Assembly (NCBI GenBank): GCA_029242545.1
Contig: JAQWTV010000123.1
Coordinates: 62,001 to 126,000, forward strand
Origin: Roseibacillus sp.
GTDB taxonomy: Bacteria > Verrucomicrobiota > Verrucomicrobiia > Verrucomicrobiales > Akkermansiaceae
Direction of reading: 5' to 3'
DNA length: 64,000 nucleotides
The position numbers were made by a program, and so were the translations under genes. Each line of letters begins with the position of its first letter. Within the stretch, counting starts at the first letter, position 1. A model generated the notes under the pieces. It was not told the DNA's origin, made no database searches, and saw only the letters and a list, made by a program, of their open reading frames with translations. Positions 52,692-60,452 of the stretch are shown here, piece by piece.

Positions 52692-54101
52692 TCACTGGGA
52701 CCCCGATCTCCGAACGCGGTCATATTCGGGATTTACACACTTATCCTTCCACTGATTGAGAACTTCACGAAGGCCCGCCTCTGATTCCGGGTATTGACCT
52801 TTATCGTCAGTCCGCAGCTGCCACTCGGCGAGAATAGAGCGATGTTGTTCCAGAACCTTTGCGAAGGCCGGATCAGACGCGAGATTTTTGATCTCATGAG
52901 GATCCTGTTCTATATCATAGAGTTCTTCTCGAGGGCGTGGGCCGAAAAAGATCTCGTCCGTCAGGGCTGGGAGAGTGCCCGCTGCATGGCCTTGGCGGAG
53001 AAATACGACGTAGTCACGGTTGTCACGATATTGAGGCTGGAGAAATGGGCGGTCGGTAAGGAAATTGCGGATGTAGCGATATCGTTCGCTACGGACGCTG
53101 CGTATATAGTCGATCGTGTAATCACAGCGATCACGAGCGGAGATCACATATTCACGTGGAGTGAAAGAAGGAGAGAAGAGATCTACGCCATCGTAATGGG
53201 AGGGTATTTGGATGCCTGCAAGGGCGAGAGAAGTCGCTGAGATGTCGAGGGTCGATGTTAGTTCGTTGCGGAGGCTCCCTGCCTGGATGCGTTTGTCAGC
53301 TCCAGAGATAATCAATGGCACGTGGGTGCCTGCTTCGGTGCAGAACTGCTTGGCTCTCAGGGAATGGTTATTTCCGTGGTCGGTGAACCAGAAGATGATC
53401 GTGTTTTCCAGGAGGCCATCCGCTTTGAGATTTGCGAGGATCTTTCGGGTGTCGTCATCGGTTTGGCGCACGGTGTCATAGTGGTGGGCGTGCCACTTAC
53501 GAAAGAGGGCGGTGTTTGGCAGGTAAGGAGGAGGAGTGACGGAGTCAGGGTTGACCTTGTCGTTCCACTTTTTGGTATTGCTTTTGCCCCCTGCGAGCTG
53601 GATTTGACCAAACCAAGGTTTGCCTTTTGGGAGGTTACGCCATGCGCCAAAATCTCTCCGGGGACCCTTGATGGAATAGAGGTCGGAGTTTTCGAAGACG
53701 AAGTTGTAGTCCTCCTTCCCGCTATTGAAGGTGAGGTAGCCGTGCTTGCTGAAGAGTTGGGGGATCGTTGTGATGCCGGCAGGAAGGTTGATAGCTCCAG
53801 CCTTGGTTCTGGAGGAACGGTGGTTGTGCAGACCCGTGGTTGTCTGATAGGTGCCGGTAATCATTGCGGACCTGCAAGGTGAGCACACAGGGGCAGGGAC
53901 GTAGCACCGGGAAAATCGCACCCCACCCTTAGCGAGGGCGTCTATATTTGGTGTCTTGTCTGCGTTCACCGGATCGCCGTAGCAACCGATCAGAGGAGAC
54001 ATGTCCTCGATGAAGATCCAGAGAATGTTAGGATTGGCTGCAGTGCTCTGCTGGGATTGCAGGATCAGGAGCGAGAGAAAGAAGGTCAGGAATCGCGGCA
54101 T
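52692..54101 (-). CDS. Exported sulfatase (heparan N-sulfatase-like)
   Basis: A 469-residue protein with a signal peptide (MPRFLTFFLSLLILQSQQSTA). The catalytic motif is VCSPCRSAMITG with Cys73 as the formylglycine precursor; metal ligands appear in ILWIFIEDMSP and FWFTDHGNNH. The end shows EELYDIEQDPHEIKNLASDPAF, typical of this sulfatase group. It is the first gene of the sulfatase-uxaC-sulfatase run. It lacks the HEAT extension of its neighbour, so the two probably act on different positions of the same glycan. Confidence 0.92.
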   Translation of the reverse strand: MPRFLTFFLSLLILQSQQSTAANPNILWIFIEDMSPLIGCYGDPVNADKTPNIDALAKGGVRFSRCYVPAPVCSPCRSAMITGTYQTTTGLHNHRSSRTKAGAINLPAGITTIPQLFSKHGYLTFNSGKEDYNFVFENSDLYSIKGPRRDFGAWRNLPKGKPWFGQIQLAGGKSNTKKWNDKVNPDSVTPPPYLPNTALFRKWHAHHYDTVRQTDDDTRKILANLKADGLLENTIIFWFTDHGNNHSLRAKQFCTEAGTHVPLIISGADKRIQAGSLRNELTSTLDISATSLALAGIQIPSHYDGVDLFSPSFTPREYVISARDRCDYTIDYIRSVRSERYRYIRNFLTDRPFLQPQYRDNRDYVVFLRQGHAAGTLPALTDEIFFGPRPREELYDIEQDPHEIKNLASDPAFAKVLEQHRSILAEWQLRTDDKGQYPESEAGLREVLNQWKDKCVNPEYDRVRRSGSQ

Positions 54102-54227
54102 CTCAGTATCTGAAATTCGAATTGGGGCAAATGAGTTGTTACTTATGCTGCGCTGAATCTTTAAGCGCCGCAGTTCGTCGAGGGCGGTAAGGGCGTAAAC
54201 ACGTTTTCTCCAGCGATGCCGTCCCCT

Positions 54228-55649
54228 CTAGCCTTTGACAAAAATGGCTTTAAGGATGAAGTAGAATACTGCTGCGAGGCCGCCGCCAGCCGGAATCGTT
54301 ATAACCCAAGACAACGCGATATCTCGCACTACCTTGAGGTTCAGGTAGTCGATTCCCCGCGCCAACCCGATTCCCAAGACAGCTCCAACCAAGGTGTGAG
54401 TCGTTGAGATGGGAAATCCCATGCGACTAGCAACCACGATTGTGGTTGCTGCGCCAATATTGGCAGCAAATCCTCGGCTGGGCGTTAACTCGGTTATCTT
54501 TTTTCCGACAGTCTCCATCACCTTGTAGCCCCAAGTCGCCAGACCGATGACGATTCCTGCGCCACCTAAGAGAAGGATCCATATGGGGACAGGGGCCTCG
54601 TCGGCGATCGCCCCGGTTTTCAGGATCTCTACCACGGCTGCCAGAGGGCCAATTGCGTTGGCTACATCATTGGCTCCGTGAGCGAAGGCAAGAAAACATG
54701 CGCTGAGGACCATGAGGGTAGCGAAGATCTTCTCCATTTTCGCATACTCAAACTTGCGCCGATGTTCCCACCGTCCGCTGCCAATGTTAGAGCCGGGAGC
54801 GAGAGGTGGGCGCAGAAGGGGCTCCATGTCGGGTGTGGACTTTCGGACGAAGGGAACTCCCTCTTCGTAATCATCCTCCAGTTCAATGCCCTCGGCAACT
54901 CGCTCCTCGTTGTGCTTCACCCTCATCTTCCTAACCCACGCTTTACCAATGCCGAAGCAGACAAAACCGATTAAGGTTGCGACGATCAGGGCCTCTCCGA
55001 GGTTGAGGTCAAGTTTCAGGTTTTTCAGTCCTTTGTAGACCATCACCAGCGTTAGTACGAATCCGATGTAGAAAACCAGGTAAGGCGTAAACCGGTATGC
55101 TTGGCTCAGTGGTTTCTTATGGTTGATTATGCTGCCCTGAATAAACCGAAAGAGGAAGAAGGCGATAGCGCCCCCGCAGAGAGGCGATGTCACCCAAGAC
55201 GCGGCAATCTCAAATACCTTCGCCCAATTCACAATTTCAGCCCCGCCTATCACAATGGCAATTCCTATAACGGCACCCACGATTGAGTGGGTCGTGGAGA
55301 CTGGCCATCCGAACCAGGTAGCAGTTTGTAGCCATGCTGCTGCGGCCAGCAGGGCCGCAAGAAAGCCGAGAACGAGCAGCATAGGCTCAAAAATCGAAGG
55401 ATCAAAAATGCCCTTGCGCACCGTATTGGTGACGTGGCTGCCAACCAGAACGGCACCCGCGAGCTCCATAATGGCCGCAATGAGAACCGCCTTGGCGACC
55501 GTTAATGCGCCAGAACCCACCGAGGTTCCCATCGCATTGGCCACATCATTGGCTCCAATATTCCAAGCCATATAGAAGCCAAACACCAAGGCCAGGATCA
55601 TCAGAATCGATCCGTAGGGGAGGGTGGTTTCAAAGAGTGCAAGTATCAT
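54228..55649 (-). CDS. pit: PiT-family low-affinity inorganic phosphate transporter
   Basis: A 473-residue integral membrane protein. The two inverted PiT signatures are NIGANDVANAMGTSVGSGALT and FAHGANDVANAIGPLAA, with PVSTTHSIVGAVIG and PISTTHTLVGAVLG in the matching halves. These move metal-phosphate with protons or sodium. A charged cytoplasmic loop (about 245-290) separates the halves. It starts two bases after the DUF47 gene, the common PiT accessory pairing. Confidence 0.95.
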   Translation of the reverse strand: MILALFETTLPYGSILMILALVFGFYMAWNIGANDVANAMGTSVGSGALTVAKAVLIAAIMELAGAVLVGSHVTNTVRKGIFDPSIFEPMLLVLGFLAALLAAAAWLQTATWFGWPVSTTHSIVGAVIGIAIVIGGAEIVNWAKVFEIAASWVTSPLCGGAIAFFLFRFIQGSIINHKKPLSQAYRFTPYLVFYIGFVLTLVMVYKGLKNLKLDLNLGEALIVATLIGFVCFGIGKAWVRKMRVKHNEERVAEGIELEDDYEEGVPFVRKSTPDMEPLLRPPLAPGSNIGSGRWEHRRKFEYAKMEKIFATLMVLSACFLAFAHGANDVANAIGPLAAVVEILKTGAIADEAPVPIWILLLGGAGIVIGLATWGYKVMETVGKKITELTPSRGFAANIGAATTIVVASRMGFPISTTHTLVGAVLGIGLARGIDYLNLKVVRDIALSWVITIPAGGGLAAVFYFILKAIFVKG

Positions 55650-55651
55650 AG

Positions 55652-56335
55652 TTAGCTCTTTTGGTTTTCAATAATAATTCTAATGCCATTGGCCGTCTTG
55701 TCCGAGTAGGCGCTCAATTCCTGAAGCAGACTCACGATCTTGACCCATAAGATGATCTCTACGGGTGAGAGTGTCTCGCTGGCAGCATAGACCTTGCGAG
55801 TGGCTTCCAGACAGGCGTCGCGTGTCGAGTCGTCTCGACCACGAAGTTCGTTAATGAGTTTCATGGTAGTCTCGGCATCTCTGCCTGCAAACGACGACCT
55901 GATGAGGAGTTCCACCTTCGAAATGACTCCTGATGCCAACGTGCAATTCTCGAGAACTATGGAGATGAAATGGGCAATTTCTTCACGGATTATGTCTGGC
56001 AACCCGAGCGGTCGAAAAGTAAAGCTGGTAGCGATCTCCTCGGCCATGTCGGCCATGGAGTCCTGCTGTTCGACAGTATCGAACAACTCGGACCGGCTTA
56101 CGGGGAGCATAAGCTTGCCGGAAAGCGCTTCGTGAATTTTGTTGCGCAGGTCATCAGCCTCTGTTTCCAGCGCGGATACTTCCTTGGCCAATCTTGCTAT
56201 TTCTTCCTCTCTGCCATTGTTCAGCACAACAGAGAGAAGGGATGAAAGGCGAGTGACACATTCCTCCACCTTTCGACCGTGCTCGACTATGTGAATGAAG
56301 GGAGAGCGCCCAAATAAACTGGAGAGTGTACTCAT
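55652..56335 (-). CDS. DUF47 (PhoU-like) phosphate transport accessory protein
   Basis: A 227-residue all-helical protein of the DUF47/TIGR00153 family, related to PhoU. Recognised by the start MSTLSSLFGRSPFIHIVEHGRKVEECV and LPVSRSELFDTVEQQDSMADMAEEIA. It is thought to regulate the partner PiT transporter. The stop is two bases before the pit start, a typical DUF47-pit operon. Confidence 0.93.
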   Translation of the reverse strand: MSTLSSLFGRSPFIHIVEHGRKVEECVTRLSSLLSVVLNNGREEEIARLAKEVSALETEADDLRNKIHEALSGKLMLPVSRSELFDTVEQQDSMADMAEEIATSFTFRPLGLPDIIREEIAHFISIVLENCTLASGVISKVELLIRSSFAGRDAETTMKLINELRGRDDSTRDACLEATRKVYAASETLSPVEIILWVKIVSLLQELSAYSDKTANGIRIIIENQKS

Positions 56336-56829
56336 GATTAATGGAGATAGATCCGGAGATATTGCAGGTTGAACGCGGCACTACGGAAGAAAAATAACGG
56401 GGTCATGTTTGACAGGCTTTGATCACTTTGAAGATCGAAAGTTGTGACAGAATTGTCACTTTCTTCTAGTTGTTCACATTGAGAGGGTCTCTTGTCCCCA
56501 GAGCCTGATCAAGGGAGGTCGCCCACGGGTCAGGCTCATGGCATGAGAGAAGGGCGTGTTCTAACCTCAGGGCGGGTAATCAGTAACCCGTCTGCAGTGG
56601 GGACTTCGTGTGGAATCATCCTCTGGATGGCCAAGGAAACCCATAACCTTCTAGTGATCAGGTTGTTTCGAAATCCGATCTCTCTCTAACTTCGGCAGGG
56701 GATTTTGGATGAGGGGTCTGGACTGGGGAGGGTGTGCGCTGTGTAGTAGTAGGGGTAAAAATTTACATAGTAGTGACAGCGGATCGCTTCCTGCTTTGGA
56801 CCGTCAACAAGCATCAAGAAAGTAGAACC
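56336..56829. other. 494-base divergent intergenic region between the phosphate operon and the sigma factor gene
   Basis: No convincing gene or tRNA is seen. It holds promoters in both directions. Marked structures: a perfect GTGACA-GAAT-TGTCAC inverted repeat (56444-56459); GAGCCTGA (56501-56508) pairing with TCAGGCTC (56530-56537); CGGGT...ACCCG near 56573-56590; and GTAAA-AA-TTTAC (56755-56766) flanked by TAGTAG copies, 64 bases before the sigma-factor start. The spacing does not match a classic Pho box. A small RNA is possible but not supported. Confidence 0.4.
56444..56459. promoter_or_regulatory. Perfect GTGACA-N4-TGTCAC palindrome upstream of DUF47-pit
   Basis: A perfect 6-4-6 inverted repeat, extended by partly matched GAAA/TTTC flanks, lies 109 bases upstream of the DUF47 start. 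On the minus strand, a second CTGTCA half-site occurs about 35 bases further downstream. It is a candidate operator for the phosphate operon or the divergent sigma gene. It resembles CRP/FNR-type half-sites but with the wrong spacer, so the cognate regulator is unknown. Confidence 0.4.
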
Positions 56830-57672
56830 ATGGCCAGAATTGACTCAGACAGTAGCTTGCGCGTGTATTTACGTGAGATCACCCAAACAGAGCTTCTCAC
56901 CGCTGCCGAGGAGGTCGCATTGGCGGCCCGAATCAAAGCTGGAGATGAGCGGGCTCGTGCCGCGATGATCAAGGCGAACCTTCGATTGGTGGTGAAAATC
57001 GCGCAGGACTATTCTGGATATGGGTTGCCCCTCGCGGACCTGATTTCGGAGGGAAACATAGGTTTGATGAAAGCGGTTGAACGTTTCGACCCGGCGAAAG
57101 GAGGAAAGCTGAGCACCTATGGCTCGTGGTGGATCAAACAGTCTATCAAGCGAGCCCTCGCCAACCAAAGTAAGACCATCAGATTGCCCATCCACATGGT
57201 GGATAAAATAGCGAAGATGAGAAGGATCTCAGCGCTTCTGTCGGAGTGTCTTGGTCGGGAGCCCTCCGAGGAAGAGCTCTCGGAAGAGCTAGGTCTCCCG
57301 CGGAGAAAGGTATCTCTGCTGAAACGGGCCTCGCAGAGGCCGGTCTCCCTGGACGCACCCGTTAATGAGGATGATACCGTCGGCCTTGGAGATGTGATTG
57401 GAGATGAGAAGGCACTGAATCCTCTGGACACTCTGGTCGCCAAGAATATTCATCACCAGCTGGAGGATCTTCTCGAGGTGCTGGATGCCAGAGAGCGTCG
57501 AATTATTGAAGCGCGATTCGGGTTGCGCGATATCGAGCCAAAGACCTTGGAGGAAGTGGGAATCGAGTTAGATGTAACCCGAGAGCGTATCCGGCAACTT
57601 CAAAACATGGCGGTGTCCAAAATGCGGAAGGCGCTCAGGAAGAAGGAAAAGCCGCTGCCAAAAGCAGTGTAA
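56830..57672 (+). CDS. RNA polymerase sigma factor, sigma-70 family (RpoD/RpoS-like, lacking region 1.1)
   Basis: A 280-residue sigma factor. Region 1.2 is SSLRVYLREITQTELLTAAEEVALA; region 2 contains NLRLVVKIAQDYSGYGLPLADLISEGNIGLMKAVERFDP in pieces and YGSWWIKQSIKRAL; region 3 begins RLPIHMVDKIAKM; region 4.2 is TLEEVGIELDVTRERIRQLQ. Absence of region 1.1 and the short length suggest either a group 2 factor or the compact principal factor of this phylum. The ATG at 56830 gives MARIDSDSSLRVYLREI. It is convergent with the exported-protein operon. Confidence 0.93.
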   Translation: MARIDSDSSLRVYLREITQTELLTAAEEVALAARIKAGDERARAAMIKANLRLVVKIAQDYSGYGLPLADLISEGNIGLMKAVERFDPAKGGKLSTYGSWWIKQSIKRALANQSKTIRLPIHMVDKIAKMRRISALLSECLGREPSEEELSEELGLPRRKVSLLKRASQRPVSLDAPVNEDDTVGLGDVIGDEKALNPLDTLVAKNIHHQLEDLLEVLDARERRIIEARFGLRDIEPKTLEEVGIELDVTRERIRQLQNMAVSKMRKALRKKEKPLPKAV

Positions 57673-57729
57673 AAGACTGCGCGCGATTCCGCCATTAAGT
57701 CAAACAGGTAGGTGGCTCGGGGCAGGGGC

Positions 57730-59130
57730 TTACCAGTTGCCGCCGCTCCTTAGGGCCTCGAGTTCTTCATTGTAAATATTGAACTCGAGTCTCGAGAAGG
57801 CATTTAGCTTGAACTCTACGTTTCCAAAGGTCTGGCTGTAACCAGTCAAGGTGTCTTTCGAGAAGGCGTCGAGGCGGAAGGTGATCCGCCCTCCTTCCCT
57901 TAGCCATCCCCTAACATCTCCCTTTTTTCGAATGGGCTCTTCATAATCGCCTTCGGTAAGGTCAATGGTGCGCATCCGGTCAACAGGGATATTCATTTTA
58001 CAGAATGGGGTCTCTACGGCGAGCACTCCGTCTTTAATAAGTCCGACATTACCCACCACCGTGTCGCCGTTTTGTAGACGAATCTTCTGGCCTTCTAATT
58101 CATCCTCTTCGGGATCAGCCTCGAGCTCGGCAGTGTCAGGCAACTCGTCTTTCCAAGGGCTGACTCTGATGCGGCTAACCTTTACCTTGTAGAAGTCCTC
58201 CGAGATGAAGTGGAGCCAATTTCCAAAGCTTCCAGCCTTCGGGTTCTCATCAGTCCATACTTGTGCCTGTCTGCCATCGATATAAAGGGCGATGGTTCCT
58301 TCCTTTCGGTCAATATAGAATTCGAACCGAACACTTTCCTTTTCGGCCAGTTCCGGGATGTTCGCCTGGCCAACGATTTTTGAGCCTCCGGCTGCACGAT
58401 CGACCCAGCGTTTCCGCAGATAGACGAAGCGACGCTGGCAGACCAGATCATAACAATTGTCTGGCTGGGTGGTCGATCCCTTGTCCGAGAGAAGGAGAAC
58501 GCGGAACCGAAGGGAGCTTCTCCAGGCGAGATCGAACTGGATGCGGCAGCGGTCAGGGGTCTTTATTTCCCTCGCGATTCCAGCACCCTTGTTGGATGAG
58601 AGGGATCCTCCGTTGAGACTCCAAGAGTCTTTCTCGCCTTCGATGATCCATGAGTCAAAGTCCTCAGGCCCTGAGTAGACGGTCTGGTTGGCCCTTTGGA
58701 TCTCCAGATCAGAGGCCATGGTTCGACGGATTTTAAGAGGACCTGCATACCATGTCTGAAGGGTAACATGTTCCTCGTCCAGAGCATCAAGCTGGCCGCG
58801 CAGGGTGTCTCCGTTGGTAAGAAGTAGGAGTGCTTGGTGTTCCCCCTCATCTTTTGGCGAGAGTCCTCCCTCCAGGCGCATTTCCAGCAGAGAGGAGGGC
58901 TTGACTGGGATAGGCTGATGGAGGAATGGAGCGTTCCAGCGGAGATTCCCATCCTCATCGATTCCCTCAGGAGTGCCGCTGACCTTGTCCTCGTTGGCAA
59001 AGGTGAGGAAGCCCTGGACTGAAGTGAGCTCTGCTGGGAGAGCGGCATTCCCATTGCCTTCTTCCCCGGGTTGCTGCTGTCCAATTACGATCGCAGGAAA
59101 CAGGAGGATTAGTAGGAGAGACTTCTTCAT
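57730..59130 (-). CDS. Exported protein with 2+LamG-like+2 beta-module layout (paralogue 3)
   Basis: A 466-residue protein with a signal peptide (MKKSLLLILLFPAIVIG). It has a repeated ~45-residue beta module at about 38-86, 99-145, 347-392 and 407-452; clear copies read LLLLTNGDTLRGQLDALDEEH and IRLQNGDTVVGNVGLIKDG. Between the pairs, residues 165-325 look like a LamG/concanavalin-type jelly roll (FYIDRKEGTIALYIDGRQ). No catalytic residues are evident. It is the last gene of the operon and overlaps its upstream paralogue by four bases (ATGA, 59127-59130). The function is unknown; binding of a glycan or envelope component is inference. Confidence 0.85.
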   Translation of the reverse strand: MKKSLLLILLFPAIVIGQQQPGEEGNGNAALPAELTSVQGFLTFANEDKVSGTPEGIDEDGNLRWNAPFLHQPIPVKPSSLLEMRLEGGLSPKDEGEHQALLLLTNGDTLRGQLDALDEEHVTLQTWYAGPLKIRRTMASDLEIQRANQTVYSGPEDFDSWIIEGEKDSWSLNGGSLSSNKGAGIAREIKTPDRCRIQFDLAWRSSLRFRVLLLSDKGSTTQPDNCYDLVCQRRFVYLRKRWVDRAAGGSKIVGQANIPELAEKESVRFEFYIDRKEGTIALYIDGRQAQVWTDENPKAGSFGNWLHFISEDFYKVKVSRIRVSPWKDELPDTAELEADPEEDELEGQKIRLQNGDTVVGNVGLIKDGVLAVETPFCKMNIPVDRMRTIDLTEGDYEEPIRKKGDVRGWLREGGRITFRLDAFSKDTLTGYSQTFGNVEFKLNAFSRLEFNIYNEELEALRSGGNW

Positions 59131-60452
59131 GATCCGTTCTTCTGAGGTGCCTCAATCGCAAGTCGCTTGAGGGTGTTTCGGTCGAGCGTTAATTTTCCAA
59201 GAAGCGGGTGGGTTGCCTCTATAGAGGAGTCTTTCATCTCGAGGGCGGTGCATTGAAGGGATCCTCCACCGGTGAGAGATAGAGCAACTGGGGCCTGGCC
59301 CTCGGGGAGTTGTAAAGGATGCTTGAAGTAGAGGGCGGAAATTCTCGAGGTTTGAATGTTAAGGGGTTGATCGTTGAAGGGACTTTCAAAAATGATGCTA
59401 TCACCCTGGTCGCTGGCTTGGAGTTGAAGTGCAGATCCGCTAAGATGCTGGCCCTCTACGTCGACCAGTCCGTCGGTCTTGGGGTCTTCATGGCCTTCAT
59501 CGCGCCGTAGTTCAGTGACTGCGTCCCACTCATAGATTTCAAGCTTGCTGACGATGTTCTTCAGGTCTCCGCCAGCTTGACTCTGAAGCATGATCCCTGT
59601 GCCTGTGGGGAAGGTGTCGATGGGGTCAGGCGTTCTTTGGATCTTCTCGCTGTTCAGATAGAGATAGATCTGCCTGCTGTCCCGGTTGACTCGTAACTCG
59701 ACGTCTATTCCACGGCCGGGGTATTCGCGGGGCTTCTGATGTGACTGCGCGAGGGTATGCCAGCGGCGGCCGCCCTCGGTGGTTTGTCTTTTCAGCTGTG
59801 ATCCCATTGAGTTGACCTCAAAGTAGTATCTATCCGCATTCCCGGTCCTCTTCAGGAAGTCGTCACAGAAGTAGATTCGAAAGTTGGGATCGTTTTCCCA
59901 ATCCAATCTGAATCGCAGGATGAATTGCCGGGGGAGAACGTTTTCCGCAGCAATTGTGCCGCTCGTGTTGCAGGTGAGACTGCCGTTCTCCCACTCCCAG
60001 TCATCATTATCACTCCATTCGGTAATGGGCTTTGGTCCCGAGTAGACGAGTTTTTGCGGGGTGACGCCAAAGTCGATGGAGTGAACGTGGTCGCGGGGAA
60101 TTGTCAGCTCATTAGCATAGCCGGTGAGGAAGCTGACTTCTTTACTGTCGAGATTTTGCAGGGTGCCGGGGAGGATGTCCCCATTTACGAGATGGAGAAG
60201 CTGAGGAGCTTTTTGAGAATTTGCGTTGTCGTTGCGGAAGCTGATCGAGCTGAGGGACTGAGCCCTGAGGTGTATGTGTTGATCACTAAAGTCCGAATCA
60301 ACCACCACTTTATCGTTCCCCTCGATAGCGAGAACCTTGCCGCTGAGTCGGCTCCCATCATTGAGTTCGAGGGTGTCCTCCGTGGGCTCCGCCGGAACTA
60401 CAACGAGCACGCACAGCATGGCTATGCCGGTAAGAATGGGGGTTTTGGTCAT
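59127..60452 (-). CDS. Exported protein with 2+LamG-like+2 beta-module layout (paralogue 2)
   Basis: I choose the ATG at 60452, which overlaps the stop of the upstream gene as TAATG; an ATG six codons earlier is possible. The 441-residue product has a signal peptide (MTKTPILTGIAMLCVLVVVPAEP), beta modules at about 26-73 (LELNDGSRLSGKVLAIEG), 84-128 (LLHLVNGDILPGTLQNLDSKE), 328-376 and 389-434, and a central LamG-like region (about 150-310, VNRDSRQIYLYLNSEKIQ). It shares the layout of both neighbours at low sequence identity. Unknown function. Confidence 0.85.
   Translation of the reverse strand: MTKTPILTGIAMLCVLVVVPAEPTEDTLELNDGSRLSGKVLAIEGNDKVVVDSDFSDQHIHLRAQSLSSISFRNDNANSQKAPQLLHLVNGDILPGTLQNLDSKEVSFLTGYANELTIPRDHVHSIDFGVTPQKLVYSGPKPITEWSDNDDWEWENGSLTCNTSGTIAAENVLPRQFILRFRLDWENDPNFRIYFCDDFLKRTGNADRYYFEVNSMGSQLKRQTTEGGRRWHTLAQSHQKPREYPGRGIDVELRVNRDSRQIYLYLNSEKIQRTPDPIDTFPTGTGIMLQSQAGGDLKNIVSKLEIYEWDAVTELRRDEGHEDPKTDGLVDVEGQHLSGSALQLQASDQGDSIIFESPFNDQPLNIQTSRISALYFKHPLQLPEGQAPVALSLTGGGSLQCTALEMKDSSIEATHPLLGKLTLDRNTLKRLAIEAPQKNGS

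Noticed and set aside
53322-53882. 186-residue plus-strand open frame
   Set aside because: It is fully antisense to a sulfatase with intact catalytic motifs and has no recognisable domain or ribosome site.
56400-56480. Possible Pho box upstream of the DUF47-pit operon
   Set aside because: CTGTCA-like half-sites are present but about 35 bases apart instead of 11 and in mixed orientation, so the consensus is not met.
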